From positions 1 to 64,000 of IMG/VR virus record IMGVR_UViG_3300043410_001892: a stretch of DNA of 64,000 nucleotides. The stretch is one strand, 5' to 3'. The stretch is from a virus. Shown here in pieces: positions 1 to 7,503 of this stretch. Every line of letters begins with the position of its first letter. The stretch's first letter is position 1. The position numbers and the translations under genes were made by a program. The notes below the pieces were generated by a model. The model saw only the letters and a program-made list of their open reading frames with translations, searched no databases and had not been told where the DNA came from.

Positions 1-1
1 C

Positions 2-97
2 GATGGACCTTACGAACATCATGTCTTTGGTAATTGTGTTTATACCGTTATACAATGGTCCACTATTGGCTGGATTAAAGACGAAATGATAGGATAA
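2..97 (+). CDS. 3' end of an unidentified gene (partial)
   Basis: Open from the window edge to TAA at 95-97: 31 residues, ending GWIKDEMIG. No family recognised. It stops 4 bases before the next ATG, so it is the upstream member of the same operon. Confidence 0.5.
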   Translation, partial: DGPYEHHVFGNCVYTVIQWSTIGWIKDEMIG

Positions 98-101
98 AAT
101 A

Positions 102-356
102 ATGAATAAACATATTTACGAGTTTGCAGAGCAAGCTGGAATACAACACCGGATTGAACCCCCTAACGAGATTTGGGGATGGGATCATAATTTAGAAAAG
201 TTTGCTGAACTGATTATCAAAGAATGTATTGATAAGATTGAAACGCATAAGATTCCTGTAGGCAACAGTCCAGCAGGTGAATTAGCAGCTGACTGGACAT
301 ACGACGCATTGTCTGCGGTTAGTAGTAGTATTAACGAACATTTTGGAGTAAACTAA
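102..356 (+). CDS. small phage protein, FAELIIKEC family
   Basis: 84 aa. The pattern is an N-terminal helix IYEFAEQAGI, a middle EKFAELIIKECIDKI and a C-terminal NEHFGVN. It is shared with two other genes here (747-977 and 12727-12927) and is a familiar small phage family whose function is unknown. Overlaps the next gene as TAATG. Confidence 0.8.
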   Translation: MNKHIYEFAEQAGIQHRIEPPNEIWGWDHNLEKFAELIIKECIDKIETHKIPVGNSPAGELAADWTYDALSAVSSSINEHFGVN

Positions 357-631
357 TGAAAAAACATCAAGTTAAATTCACAGCATATGAAGTAACTGAA
401 TCTAATGGATACACCAGCAGCCATGTAGCCTATTTTGAAAAAGAAGAAGATGCGCGTATGTGCGCAGAATTACAAAAAGGTTATCGATACGTTAAGGTAG
501 TTACAGTTTCAAAATCATGGACTGTCTATGAGTCATATGATGAGTATGACCCAGTACTTAAAGCCCAACGTAAAGAAGAAGTCTTGGCTAAATTGACCAC
601 AGAAGAAAAAGAACTACTTGGTTTATTATAA
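356..631 (+). CDS. hypothetical protein
   Basis: 91 aa, starts in the TAATG overlap with the gene before it, so translation is probably coupled. Soluble and charged, with aromatic residues in the first half (YTSSHVAYFEKEEDARMCAE) and a helical KEEVLAKLTTEEKELLGLL tail. No family recognised. Confidence 0.75.
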   Translation: MKKHQVKFTAYEVTESNGYTSSHVAYFEKEEDARMCAELQKGYRYVKVVTVSKSWTVYESYDEYDPVLKAQRKEEVLAKLTTEEKELLGLL

Positions 632-644
632 TGGAGTTAAAACT

Positions 645-743
645 ATGACACTTGAAATTGGACCACATCTTAAAGACTTGATTGAAACTGTTGTGATAAC
701 ATGTGCAATCGCTTATGCCTATATCACTTTCCTAAGAGGGTAA
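645..743 (+). CDS. 32-residue membrane peptide
   Basis: Short ORF preceded by GGAGTT. The hydrophobic stretch IETVVITCAIAYAYITFL could form one membrane helix, and the peptide ends in RG. It fills the gap between two better-supported genes and ends 3 bases before the next ATG. Function unknown. Confidence 0.6.
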   Translation: MTLEIGPHLKDLIETVVITCAIAYAYITFLRG

Positions 744-746
744 CTA

Positions 747-977
747 ATGGACAACCAAATTAGAAAACTTGCAGAACGCGCTGGATACCATTCAGGCGAA
801 CCAACTGCTGAAGCGTTTAATGAATTTAACATTGACAAATTTGCTAACTCAATACTTGATCAAGTATTGACAATTTGCGATGAAGTATCAGAACCAGTTG
901 ATGAAGACGACCCTATGGTACCCGGCGCACAAGTATGTGCTGAAATGATTAGAGAAAACTTTGGTATTAAGAAATGA
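747..977 (+). CDS. small phage protein, FAELIIKEC family
   Basis: 76 aa; second copy of the family seen at 102-356. The same order is visible: IRKLAERAGY, then IDKFANSILDQVLTICDEV, ending MIRENFGIKK. AAGAGGG lies upstream. Overlaps the next start by ATGA. Confidence 0.8.
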   Translation: MDNQIRKLAERAGYHSGEPTAEAFNEFNIDKFANSILDQVLTICDEVSEPVDEDDPMVPGAQVCAEMIRENFGIKK

Positions 978-1189
978 CCAAATATCGAATCAAAGAATCA
1001 ACAGTATGGAGTGCATACCACGGTGGATACAAAACTGTCTTTGTACCACAGCGCAAATGGCTTGGTTTGTTTTGGTGTGATGAAGTCAAAGGAAATTTGC
1101 GTATAGAGTGTGCGACTAAACAAAAAGCTGAGAAGTATATTCGAGATGAGAAGGCAGCTAAGATTGATATCTACTATAAGGTTGACTAA
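974..1189 (+). CDS. hypothetical protein
   Basis: 71 aa, begins in an ATGA overlap. Basic and rich in aromatic residues (KWLGLFWCDEVKGNLRIE, then KQKAEKYIRDEKAAKIDIYY). The layout suggests a small alpha/beta protein. No family recognised. Confidence 0.75.
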   Translation: MTKYRIKESTVWSAYHGGYKTVFVPQRKWLGLFWCDEVKGNLRIECATKQKAEKYIRDEKAAKIDIYYKVD

Positions 1190-1192
1190 ACT

Positions 1193-1555
1193 ATGAATGA
1201 CTTAATTTGTGTAGCATTTCTACTCTTCACAAAACACTTTGTTGTTGACTTCCCGTTACAAGGAGAGTATCAATGGCGTAACAAAGGTACTTATGGACAT
1301 CCAGGAGGCATACTTCATGCAAGTATTCACGGTATTTACACTTTTATTTGTATATATTGGTATGCTCCAGAATCCGCATTACTTTGTTCAGTTATTGATA
1401 TTTTTGTCCATTATCATATCGATTGGGCTAAAGTAACTTTAAATGATATGTTTGAATGGAAGGCAGACACACATAAAGAGTTTTGGATATTGTTAGGGTT
1501 TGATCAATATCTCCACGCTTTAACTTACATTGGATTTTTAGGATTGATATCATGA
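1193..1555 (+). CDS. DUF3307-like membrane protein
   Basis: 120 aa, several hydrophobic segments. The N-terminus TKHFVVDFPLQGEYQWRNKG followed by GHPGGILHASIHG matches what I know of DUF3307 proteins (a HF.aDf.LQ motif, then an H-rich turn), found in phages and bacteria as small inner-membrane proteins of unknown function. The region WKADTHKEFWILLGFDQYLH fits the conserved C-terminal histidine segment. Overlaps the next gene by ATGA. Confidence 0.75.
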   Translation: MNDLICVAFLLFTKHFVVDFPLQGEYQWRNKGTYGHPGGILHASIHGIYTFICIYWYAPESALLCSVIDIFVHYHIDWAKVTLNDMFEWKADTHKEFWILLGFDQYLHALTYIGFLGLIS

Positions 1556-1671
1556 AGCCTGATCCAAACCATAGTGAAAGTTTAATTTGGTTTGCAATAA
1601 TGCTCGCTATAGTAACTGGGCATGTATTCATTGCATTCTTTTTGATTTTGATTGTATTAGAGGGAGCCTAG
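1552..1671 (+). CDS. 39-residue membrane peptide
   Basis: Starts in the ATGA overlap with the DUF3307-like gene. Residues about 10-36 are one long hydrophobic segment (LIWFAIMLAIVTGHVFIAFF). It probably works with, or beside, the upstream membrane protein; this is inferred from coupling only. Confidence 0.65.
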   Translation: MKPDPNHSESLIWFAIMLAIVTGHVFIAFFLILIVLEGA

Positions 1672-1672
1672 A

Positions 1673-2173
1673 ATGTTTGGTATATTCAAATCTTTCTTTA
1701 AACGTACTCCTCCGTTTACTGAAGGAGGTAAACATAAAGGTTGCGCATCCAGAGACTGTTTACGTGAAGTGAGATCGTACGGTGTAGATGTACAATATGA
1801 AAAAGATGCTGCATTCTTTGCGAAGATAATTGGAGTAGAAGGATCCTTTACCATCATAGTTAAAGAGGGTCTTTCTTCTGATCTTAAAAATTATGCAATT
1901 GGTTTTGTATTTGAAAGTCTTCTTCTTAATAAAGATCCTAATCGCTCTAATATGGAGTGTACTTTAATCAACATAATAAGTTCTACTTCTCGTAATTGCA
2001 GTGCTCTGTTTCATGAGATTGAATATTCAACAAGAAAGAAGTTGATTATAAGTCAGTACTTAGAACACTTGATCTATTCAAAAAATGTAACCAGTCCTAC
2101 AACTTTAGCTGAATGTTTTGATGTTCCAGATAGAGTGTTAGTTGATCGACTAAAAGACTTAAATTGGGTTTAA
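1673..2173 (+). CDS. possible inactive ImmA/IrrE-like protein
   Basis: 166 aa. Residues about 59-86 (FTIIVKEGLSSDLKNYAIGF, then VFESLLLN) and the tail FDVPDRVLVDRLKDL resemble the outline of ImmA/IrrE (DUF955) proteins: a beta strand, a helix that normally carries HExxH, and a final 'f.vs...v..RL..l' helix. The HExxH residues are absent (AIGFVFESLL), so it would not be a zinc protease. The match is by eye and weak. It starts 1 base after the previous stop, behind GAGGGAGCC. Confidence 0.45.
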   Translation: MFGIFKSFFKRTPPFTEGGKHKGCASRDCLREVRSYGVDVQYEKDAAFFAKIIGVEGSFTIIVKEGLSSDLKNYAIGFVFESLLLNKDPNRSNMECTLINIISSTSRNCSALFHEIEYSTRKKLIISQYLEHLIYSKNVTSPTTLAECFDVPDRVLVDRLKDLNWV

Positions 2174-2183
2174 AGGAGGTATT

Positions 2184-2390
2184 ATGTCTAAAATAACTAT
2201 GATCTTTTTATTACTAATTTCGTTATGTGCCTTTGGCGCTGGTATATCTGTTGAAATTGACCATCCAGGCATTGCTTTTGCATTTTGTTTTATTGGGTGT
2301 ATGCTTGGCGGATATCGTCTTATTAGCAGTGAAAATGATATTTACGATATCAAACCTCGTGATCAAAAGAGCTCCTTTTGGAGAGATTAA
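2184..2390 (+). CDS. small two-helix membrane protein
   Basis: 68 aa with AAAGGAGG upstream. Two hydrophobic segments: MIFLLLISLCAFGAGISV and IAFAFCFIGCMLGGYRLI. The C-terminal tail is charged. It immediately precedes the first WRLPT-family run, sharing its transcript. Confidence 0.75.
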   Translation: MSKITMIFLLLISLCAFGAGISVEIDHPGIAFAFCFIGCMLGGYRLISSENDIYDIKPRDQKSSFWRD

Positions 2391-2612
2391 ATGATTGAAG
2401 TTGCTCCAACTTCTGAACTAATGTTTCAGTACGATACGGCATGGTTGTATTGTTTAACACTTGAGTATAACGGACATAAAGACTGGCGATTGCCTACCGG
2501 AGCTGAATATGACACTGCTGGTCTTACTGCTGTATGTTGGTATGAAGATGATCCTGCTAACGAAGATGACGATAAATGGTTTGTAAGACCAGTAAGGACA
2601 GTAAATGATTGA
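2391..2612 (+). CDS. WRLPT-family (mini Lcl_C/DUF1566-like) protein
   Basis: 73 aa, first of a four-gene run. Motif order: YDTAWLYCLTLEYNG, KDWRLPTGAEYD, an acidic loop with CWYEDDP, and the closing WFVRPVRTV. This follows the Lcl_C/DUF1566 outline A..YC..L...G..DWRLPt..EL....W.....VR.VR, in a version about half the usual length. Lcl_C-type domains are extracellular C-type-lectin-like modules in bacteria; there is no signal peptide here, so location and ligand are unknown. Its end overlaps the next start by 8 bases (ATGATTGA). Confidence 0.8.
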   Translation: MIEVAPTSELMFQYDTAWLYCLTLEYNGHKDWRLPTGAEYDTAGLTAVCWYEDDPANEDDDKWFVRPVRTVND

Positions 2613-2823
2613 CATTGCAAAACAGTCTGCAGTTTGGGTGCTTTATGATCAAGCATGGTTGCATTGTTTAACACTTGTTCATAATGGACATAAAGACTGG
2701 AGACTGCCTACAGAAGATGAATACAGGGATTATAAGTTTAACGAAGCTTGGTACAATGACGATCCATGGCGTGACGACGTATCTAAATGGTATTCAATAC
2801 CAGTGAGGGACTGCAATGATTGA
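2605..2823 (+). CDS. WRLPT-family protein
   Basis: 72 aa. YDQAWLHCLTLVHNG, KDWRLPTEDEY, AWYNDDPW, SIPVRDCND. The YC pair is HC here. Begins inside the previous gene by 8 bases and is itself entered by the next one by 8 bases, so the run is translationally coupled. Confidence 0.8.
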   Translation: MIDIAKQSAVWVLYDQAWLHCLTLVHNGHKDWRLPTEDEYRDYKFNEAWYNDDPWRDDVSKWYSIPVRDCND

Positions 2824-3025
2824 CCTTGCACCACAATCTGATAAACTGGTTGACTATGACATGGCATGGCTATACTGTGCCACATTAGAATATAATGGAC
2901 ATAGAGATTGGAGAATGCCAACTGCTGTAGAGTATGCGTTAGATGAAACAATATGGGGATGGTACGTAGATAGATCAGATGATCTACATTTTCAACATCA
3001 CGTAAAACCAGTGAGGACTGTATGA
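2816..3025 (+). CDS. WRLPT-family protein
   Basis: 69 aa. YDMAWLYCATLEYNG, RDWRMPTAVEY (Leu to Met in the core), GWYVDR, HVKPVRTV. Overlaps the next gene by 4 bases (ATGA). Confidence 0.8.
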   Translation: MIDLAPQSDKLVDYDMAWLYCATLEYNGHRDWRMPTAVEYALDETIWGWYVDRSDDLHFQHHVKPVRTV

Positions 3026-3258
3026 TTGAAGCAGCTCCAAAAACATTAGTATCTATGAACTATACTCAAGCTCAGATGTACTGTTTTTTTTTAGAACATA
3101 ACGGAAAGAGAGGATGGCGTATTCCATCTCTTAAGGAACTTGAATATATAGAAAAACATCATTATATGTTTCTTAATGATTTACCGTTCCATGTTACTGA
3201 ATTAGAAATCCCTTATTTTCAAAAACGAGTAATGCCAGTTAGAGGAGAATTAGAATGA
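3022..3258 (+). CDS. WRLPT-family protein, divergent
   Basis: 78 aa. YTQAQMYCFFLEHNG, RGWRIPSLKELEY, no CW/SW loop, closing KRVMPVRGELE. The core reads WRIPS instead of WRLPT, so it is the most diverged member of this run. Followed by a 21-codon remnant. Confidence 0.75.
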   Translation: MIEAAPKTLVSMNYTQAQMYCFFLEHNGKRGWRIPSLKELEYIEKHHYMFLNDLPFHVTELEIPYFQKRVMPVRGELE

Positions 3259-3320
3259 TTGAAACTGATACTGACACTGAAATAATTTACGAACAAATTA
3301 TCATTTGCACATCCAATTAA
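3255..3320 (+). pseudogene. 21-codon remnant at the end of the WRLPT run
   Basis: ATGATTGAA overlaps the previous stop exactly as a new WRLPT gene would, but after about 15 codons the frame runs into the next promoter and stops. It looks like the surviving start of a deleted array member. It could also simply be a short spurious frame. Confidence 0.35.
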
Positions 3321-3333
3321 ACTTTGCTATAAT
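3305..3333 (+). promoter_or_regulatory. class I promoter
   Basis: TTGCAC (3305-3310), 17 bp, TATAAT (3328-3333) with an upstream TGC (extended -10). Followed by TATATTTTTT, GTTAAGCAAC and CGGAGCACG before the ATG at 3367. This is the type copy of the cassette that recurs through the window. Confidence 0.8.
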
Positions 3334-3366
3334 ATATTTTTTAGTTAAGCAACTACGGAGCACGTT

Positions 3367-3543
3367 ATGACACCCGATGACTTATTTAGATCAATAGACT
3401 GGGGCTATCTTAGAACACAAAAAGAGTGGTTATTCAGCCAAAACCAACGCGAAGCTGAGGGGTTGTTGTCGCTACTTGACGAGATGCAAGACATGGCAGT
3501 ATTTCACAATTTTGCTACTTCAGAAGAGGTGTTTGGTGAGTAA
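3367..3543 (+). CDS. 58-residue hypothetical protein
   Basis: First gene of a promoter cassette, with CGGAG 7 bases upstream. MTPDDLFRSIDWGYLRTQKE, then a helical AEGLLSLLDEMQDMAVFHNF. No family recognised. Confidence 0.7.
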   Translation: MTPDDLFRSIDWGYLRTQKEWLFSQNQREAEGLLSLLDEMQDMAVFHNFATSEEVFGE

Positions 3544-3691
3544 TTATCGCAATATGGTTATTTTGTTAGCATGGTTAGCACCTGTATCATTGATACTTGG
3601 CCATGGTGATATTACACTGGTTATGTATGCGATAGCAATAATCTTGTTGATCTTTGGCATAGTTGATCAACATCGCAACGATAAACGTTGA
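3536..3691 (+). CDS. small membrane protein, GTG start
   Basis: Taken from GTG at 3536, which overlaps the previous stop and has AGAGG upstream; ATG at 3554 is the alternative. Two hydrophobic segments (MVILLAWLAPVSLILGHG and LVMYAIAIILLIFGIV), then a charged DQHRNDKR tail. Function unknown. Confidence 0.6.
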   Translation: MSNYRNMVILLAWLAPVSLILGHGDITLVMYAIAIILLIFGIVDQHRNDKR

Positions 3692-3703
3692 TACAAAAAC
3701 TGC

Positions 3704-3732
3704 TTGCAATCCAACTATAACTTTGCTATAAT
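3704..3732 (+). promoter_or_regulatory. class I promoter
   Basis: TTGCAA, 17 bp, TATAAT (3727-3732), then ATATTTTT and AAAGGAGCG before the ATG at 3767. The ORF reads back through the promoter, so the in-frame start inside it is ignored. Confidence 0.85.
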
Positions 3733-3766
3733 ATATTTTTACTTAAACAACAAAGGAGCGTATTTT

Positions 3767-3982
3767 ATGCCAACTAAAACACAAGCAGAATTACTTGAGT
3801 TGTTCAGCAACGCTACAATTATCGTCCAAGGTGAAAATTCCTATCGAGTTGACTGTATTGTTGACTTTTGCATTTATGTTACTGATGAAGACACAGGCGA
3901 TGAACACATTCTAGAGTTTGATGATGTTGATTTATCACGTGACTTAGTCTATGGACTTAAACTATTAAATACAAATGATTAA
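3767..3982 (+). CDS. hypothetical protein
   Basis: 71 aa from the ATG behind AAAGGAGCG. Acidic (DEDTGDEHILEFDDVDLS). Overlaps the next WRLPT gene by 8 bases, so the two are coupled. No family recognised. Confidence 0.75.
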   Translation: MPTKTQAELLELFSNATIIVQGENSYRVDCIVDFCIYVTDEDTGDEHILEFDDVDLSRDLVYGLKLLNTND

Positions 3983-4256
3983 GTTTGCGAGGCTCTGTCT
4001 TAATGAGATAGATCAAACCTGGTTTGATTGTATTATTGCTAAAGAAAAACATCCTGAGTTTTGTAAGTATCAAATGACGTTTGAAGCAGCTAAGATGTTT
4101 TGTTTTATGTATAGCGAAAATGGTGACTTTGGTTGGCGACTTCCGACTCAAGAAGAAGCTACAAACAACAAAGAGTTAGCAGGTTGTTGGCACCAAGGAG
4201 ACGATCAAACCGAGAATAGTTTGACGTACTATGTACGACCTGTAAAAGATGTTTAA
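3975..4256 (+). CDS. WRLPT-family protein with N-terminal extension
   Basis: 93 aa. About 30 extra residues precede MTFEAAKMFCFMYSENG, FGWRLPTQEEA, GCWHQGDD and YYVRPVKDV. The Y-C pair is FC. It is closest to 5712-5972, which shares the GCWHQGD and YFVRPVKD parts. Confidence 0.8.
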   Translation: MIKFARLCLNEIDQTWFDCIIAKEKHPEFCKYQMTFEAAKMFCFMYSENGDFGWRLPTQEEATNNKELAGCWHQGDDQTENSLTYYVRPVKDV

Positions 4257-4274
4257 TTCACAATGGAGAGTATT

Positions 4275-4718
4275 ATGACTAACAAAACTTACTGGCATAA
4301 CAATGGCAAATACCAAGCTGATTATGAAAAAGTAGTGAATACTTTAATTCACAGCACTGTATTACCAGAAAAAGGCATAACCGGCACTATTGAAGGTGAA
4401 ATGCTAAGAGCTGTAACTAAGTTGTATTATGATTACTGGAACAATGGAATGTGTAACAACACCTCCGGACCTGCTAAATTCCTACTTAAGATGAATGACG
4501 AGTACTTCTTAAATGTCGGGTATGCGTTGAAACAAGTTTACCAAGAATGTAACACTGGTACCTATACACCAGTATCACTCGGTGAACCATTAGAAGAAAT
4601 CTTTGACTCAGTAGTCAAACATATTAGCTCTGTAAATGGCAAGTATACAGAAACAACTCTTAATATGAACGACTTTGCTGATCCAGACTACATTGATCTT
4701 TACGAGTACGAAGACTAA
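4275..4718 (+). CDS. hypothetical protein
   Basis: 147 aa from the second ATG, because GGAG (4266-4269) sits just before it. Contains YWHNNGKYQADYEKVVNTLI, GEMLRAVTKLYYDYWNNG and an acidic C-terminus. The sequence suggests a helical phage protein; function unknown. Followed by a terminator. Confidence 0.75.
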   Translation: MTNKTYWHNNGKYQADYEKVVNTLIHSTVLPEKGITGTIEGEMLRAVTKLYYDYWNNGMCNNTSGPAKFLLKMNDEYFLNVGYALKQVYQECNTGTYTPVSLGEPLEEIFDSVVKHISSVNGKYTETTLNMNDFADPDYIDLYEYED

Positions 4719-4730
4719 TACCTACTTTGA

Positions 4731-4757
4731 AGCGCGTAGCAATACGCGCTTTTCTCT
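4731..4757 (+). terminator. intrinsic terminator
   Basis: Perfect 8-bp stem AGCGCGTA/TACGCGCT with a GCAA tetraloop, then TTTCTCTTTT. Ends the operon that starts at the 3704 promoter. Confidence 0.85.
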
Positions 4758-4772
4758 TTTCAGGAGTTTCAA

Positions 4773-4991
4773 ATGCCAAAATTAAACCAACAACAAGTCA
4801 TCGAAGAATATCTCAAAACTCTAGAAGAACAGGCAAAAGAGTCTTCAACACAACTTGTTAAAGAAGTATCGTTTGCGTTTATGTATGGGTATGCCCAATC
4901 AGATTTTAAATTCTTACTTGGGGAGTTATTGCTAACTCAAGAGCAATTACAGATTATAGATGAACGGTATGCTAAAGGAGCTAAACAATGA
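4773..4991 (+). CDS. hypothetical helical protein
   Basis: 72 aa behind CAGGAG. Starts PKLNQQQVIEEYLKTLEEQA and looks all-helical. Next start overlaps by ATGA. It lies right after a terminator without an obvious promoter of its own, so it may depend on readthrough. Confidence 0.7.
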   Translation: MPKLNQQQVIEEYLKTLEEQAKESSTQLVKEVSFAFMYGYAQSDFKFLLGELLLTQEQLQIIDERYAKGAKQ

Positions 4992-5176
4992 ATGACACAA
5001 TAGATTTGGTTATTGCTAAACACGCAGGCTTGCTATCAACACAACTTCGCCAACTATCTACTAACAGGTACTTTCTTGACACACACGATGAAATTAAGAC
5101 ATTGTGTAATGACCAGTATGAGATTAAGTTTTCACCAATCTTAGTTGGCACTATCGCAGACGTTACTGTTGCGTAG
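4988..5176 (+). CDS. hypothetical protein
   Basis: 62 aa, ATGA-coupled to the gene before. MNDTIDLVIAKHAGLLSTQL resembles the start of small phage proteins of the 'LAE.AG' type, but no family can be named. Confidence 0.65.
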   Translation: MNDTIDLVIAKHAGLLSTQLRQLSTNRYFLDTHDEIKTLCNDQYEIKFSPILVGTIADVTVA

Positions 5177-5208
5177 TATAAAAACTCAGCTTGAAATTCA
5201 CGCAAAAC

Positions 5209-5250
5209 TTGCGGACTACAGCGTTTTATTATATAATTTAATGCTGTAGT
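5209..5250 (+). promoter_or_regulatory. promoter inside an inverted repeat
   Basis: TTGCGG (5209-5214), 17 bp, TATAAT (5232-5237). The arms ACTACAGC (5215-5222) and GCTGTAGT (5243-5250) bracket the -10. Drives the gene at 5286. A dyad around the -10 is also the mark of the class II promoters. Confidence 0.7.
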
Positions 5251-5285
5251 AATTACAATTTTTTTATAATTTTTTAGAGGTAATT

Positions 5286-5684
5286 ATGGGATTAGACATG
5301 TATGCGTACCGTGTTCCAGCAAGCAAGGTACGTGTTGAAGACAAGAACGCAGAAGTTGATTTTGAATCATATTATGGCGACGGTGCTGATGAATTCTTCT
5401 ATTGGCGTAAACATCCAAACTTACATGGTGCTTTTGGAGAGCTGTATCGAGAGAAAAATGGATCCAAAGATTCCTTTAATTATGCAACACTCAGGCTTAC
5501 TGATAAAGACTTAGTAGAGTTAGAACAAAAGATTAAGAATAAGGAACTACCATTTACGGCGGGATTCTTTTTTGGCACAAGCGATGACGACGATGACGCG
5601 ATCAATCGCGATTTGGAATTTATTAGAGAAGCTAGGAAGTTTGTTGCTAATGGTGACTTTGTTTATTACGATAGTTCTTGGTAG
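5286..5684 (+). CDS. GLDMY-type conserved phage protein
   Basis: 132 aa, starting MGLDMYAYRVP, a signature I know from many phage and prophage hypothetical proteins; none has a proven role as far as I know. It has FYWRKHPNLHGAFGELY in the middle and an acidic loop (TSDDDDDAINRD) before the end. TAGAGGTAATT lies upstream. Confidence 0.8.
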   Translation: MGLDMYAYRVPASKVRVEDKNAEVDFESYYGDGADEFFYWRKHPNLHGAFGELYREKNGSKDSFNYATLRLTDKDLVELEQKIKNKELPFTAGFFFGTSDDDDDAINRDLEFIREARKFVANGDFVYYDSSW

Positions 5685-5711
5685 TAATATCATATGCAAA
5701 TCAAGGAGCAC

Positions 5712-5972
5712 ATGATTAAGTACGCAAACAATTTGTCCAACGAAACTTTTCACTCAGGTCCATTTAAACCCAAACACAAAATGAATCTTGACGAAGCAGT
5801 GATGTTTGTTACATTTTATGAGGAAGACGGCATTAAAGGGTGGCGTCTTCCAACAGAACAGGAATCTATGGATAATTCAGAACTTGTAGGTTGTTGGCAT
5901 CAAGGAGATTTAAGCGCCAGCTGGTCACCTGGTGATTGTTATTTTGTACGTCCAGTAAAAGACATTGACTAA
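5712..5972 (+). CDS. WRLPT-family protein
   Basis: 86 aa from the ATG behind AAGGAGCAC. LDEAVMFVTFYEEDG, KGWRLPTEQES, GCWHQGDL, YFVRPVKDID. The usual YC is FV, so the cysteine of that pair is lost. Single copy in its operon. Confidence 0.8.
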   Translation: MIKYANNLSNETFHSGPFKPKHKMNLDEAVMFVTFYEEDGIKGWRLPTEQESMDNSELVGCWHQGDLSASWSPGDCYFVRPVKDID

Positions 5973-5980
5973 CAAAGTTC

Positions 5981-6010
5981 TTTACAACTCAATTAGCATT
6001 TTGCTATAAT
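5981..6010 (+). promoter_or_regulatory. class I promoter
   Basis: TTTACA (5981-5986), 18 bp, TATAAT (6005-6010) preceded by TTTGC; then TATTTTTT and AGGAG before the ATG at 6040. Confidence 0.8.
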
Positions 6011-6039
6011 ATATTTTTTAAACAAATTAGGAGTAACAC

Positions 6040-6390
6040 ATGGCAAATTACCTGTTAGTTAAAGTAGACGCTAACGAAGATGATTACTTGACAGAGTTTA
6101 ACGCAATTGGTGATCATGATTTGGAAACAATTAAACCTTTGATTGAAAAGATCAAAGCGTGTAAAGAAAAGTATAACTTTCCAAATGGTATGCTGTTTGA
6201 CGAAGATGGCGATATTTATGAAATGTATGCTGAACGAGCTGATGACGGAGATCCAGTTGACGTAGATGAAGCTATTGAGGTTTTAATGCAGTATGTTCCA
6301 GTTACTGAAGATGGGTTTCATTCTATTGTAAAAATTGAAGTGTATGATGTAGGTCACGTTGACACATTGTTTTATCACAATGTCGATTGA
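6040..6390 (+). CDS. hypothetical protein
   Basis: 116 aa, acidic. MANYLLVKVDANEDDYLTEF opens a beta-alpha pattern, and the protein ends in VKIEVYDVGHVDTLFYHNVD. No family recognised. Overlaps the following WRLPT gene by 11 bases. Confidence 0.75.
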   Translation: MANYLLVKVDANEDDYLTEFNAIGDHDLETIKPLIEKIKACKEKYNFPNGMLFDEDGDIYEMYAERADDGDPVDVDEAIEVLMQYVPVTEDGFHSIVKIEVYDVGHVDTLFYHNVD

Positions 6391-6610
6391 AATTGGATAT
6401 GAATCCGACAGAATGATGTCGTATGAAGCAGCAGTCATGTACTGCTTCTTCTATTCTCAAGATGGAAAGACAGGATGGAGATTGCCAACGATAGACGAGT
6501 ACGATGAGTATTATGAACTTGATCGAAGTTGGTATCAAGACGATATTTTAAAAGACTATTCTGATGAAACGTGGCTTGTAGTTCCAGTGAGGGATATTGA
6601 TGACATTTGA
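6380..6610 (+). CDS. WRLPT-family protein
   Basis: 76 aa from ATGTCGATTG, the start that overlaps the previous stop in the way typical of the arrays. YEAAVMYCFFYSQDG, TGWRLPTIDEY, SWYQDD, LVVPVRDIDD. First of three coupled copies. Confidence 0.8.
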   Translation: MSIEIGYESDRMMSYEAAVMYCFFYSQDGKTGWRLPTIDEYDEYYELDRSWYQDDILKDYSDETWLVVPVRDIDDI

Positions 6611-6833
6611 AATTGCTTCACGCTTAGAAAAAAGAATACACTATGACTCGGCATGGTTGTATTGTCTAACACTTAATCATGATGGATATAAAGATTGGAG
6701 ACTACCAACAGTACATGAGTATTCAACCGATGCCCCTGATCAGTTTTCATTATGTTGGTATGAAAATGACCCTGCTAAAGAAAATAACGATATATGGTTC
6801 ACAGTTCCAGTGAGGGATACTAATGAAACGTAG
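6600..6833 (+). CDS. WRLPT-family protein
   Basis: 77 aa from ATG 6600. YDSAWLYCLTLNHDG, KDWRLPTVHEY, CWYENDPAKEN, FTVPVRDTNE. Closest to 2391-2612 (shared AWLYCLTL and CWYE.DPA.E), so the runs at 2.4 and 6.4 kb are related by duplication. Confidence 0.8.
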   Translation: MTFEIASRLEKRIHYDSAWLYCLTLNHDGYKDWRLPTVHEYSTDAPDQFSLCWYENDPAKENNDIWFTVPVRDTNET

Positions 6834-7047
6834 ATTAGAAATAGCACCATGTTCTGATCAGAGGTTAACCTATGACGAAGCTATCATGTATTGTTTTGTG
6901 TTAAAATTTGCTGGAACAGGGTGGAGATTACCGACAGTTAACGAATATATCGTTCATTACGACAGATTATATGCTTGCTGGCATGAAGGTATAAAAGACA
7001 AGAAAGGAAAGTTAAGGGTAATTCCAGTACGCAACAACTCACTATAA
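6823..7047 (+). CDS. WRLPT-family protein
   Basis: 74 aa. YDEAIMYCFVLKFAG, TGWRLPTVNEY, CWHEGI, LRVIPVRNNSL. Two residues shorter between YC and WRLPT than its neighbours. Ends the run. Confidence 0.8.
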   Translation: MKRRLEIAPCSDQRLTYDEAIMYCFVLKFAGTGWRLPTVNEYIVHYDRLYACWHEGIKDKKGKLRVIPVRNNSL

Positions 7048-7057
7048 AGGAAACTTA

Positions 7058-7498
7058 ATGAATACAATTACAAAAGAAATGTTAAAGGACTACGCACAGA
7101 CTTCTAAACTTTGGCCATCGGATACCTACACTTGTATTGATAAAAGGCCAGTTGACTTTTCATCTTACACTGATACATATGAGCGTGAAGGTTGTATCGT
7201 TCGATTTGACTGGGAACATATTAAAGGTCGAGTTTGGAAACTTTCTTCAAGAGAACTTGGGTTCATACACGAGCGAAAGCAAGTTGCAATTGAAGTAAAC
7301 TGGCAAGCAAACTACAGTAGAAAGTACATGGTAGGGAAAAACACCACATCTGGTGATATGTTATATAAGTCTCGAGATCGAATAGAGAAAGGCGAGTCTA
7401 AAAAGGTTATTACTATTGAAGAGTATAACAACTTTTGGGATAATACTATGCGTTCGGTATGCGGATTCCATGCTAACACGATTGATACAGAGTACTAA
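7058..7498 (+). CDS. hypothetical protein
   Basis: 146 aa behind AAAGGAAAC. Contains IVRFDWEHIKGRVWKLSSRE and KQVAIEVNWQANYSRKYMVG, a beta-rich look. No family recognised. Last gene before the next promoter. Confidence 0.75.
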   Translation: MNTITKEMLKDYAQTSKLWPSDTYTCIDKRPVDFSSYTDTYEREGCIVRFDWEHIKGRVWKLSSRELGFIHERKQVAIEVNWQANYSRKYMVGKNTTSGDMLYKSRDRIEKGESKKVITIEEYNNFWDNTMRSVCGFHANTIDTEY

Positions 7499-7503
7499 AC
7501 TTC

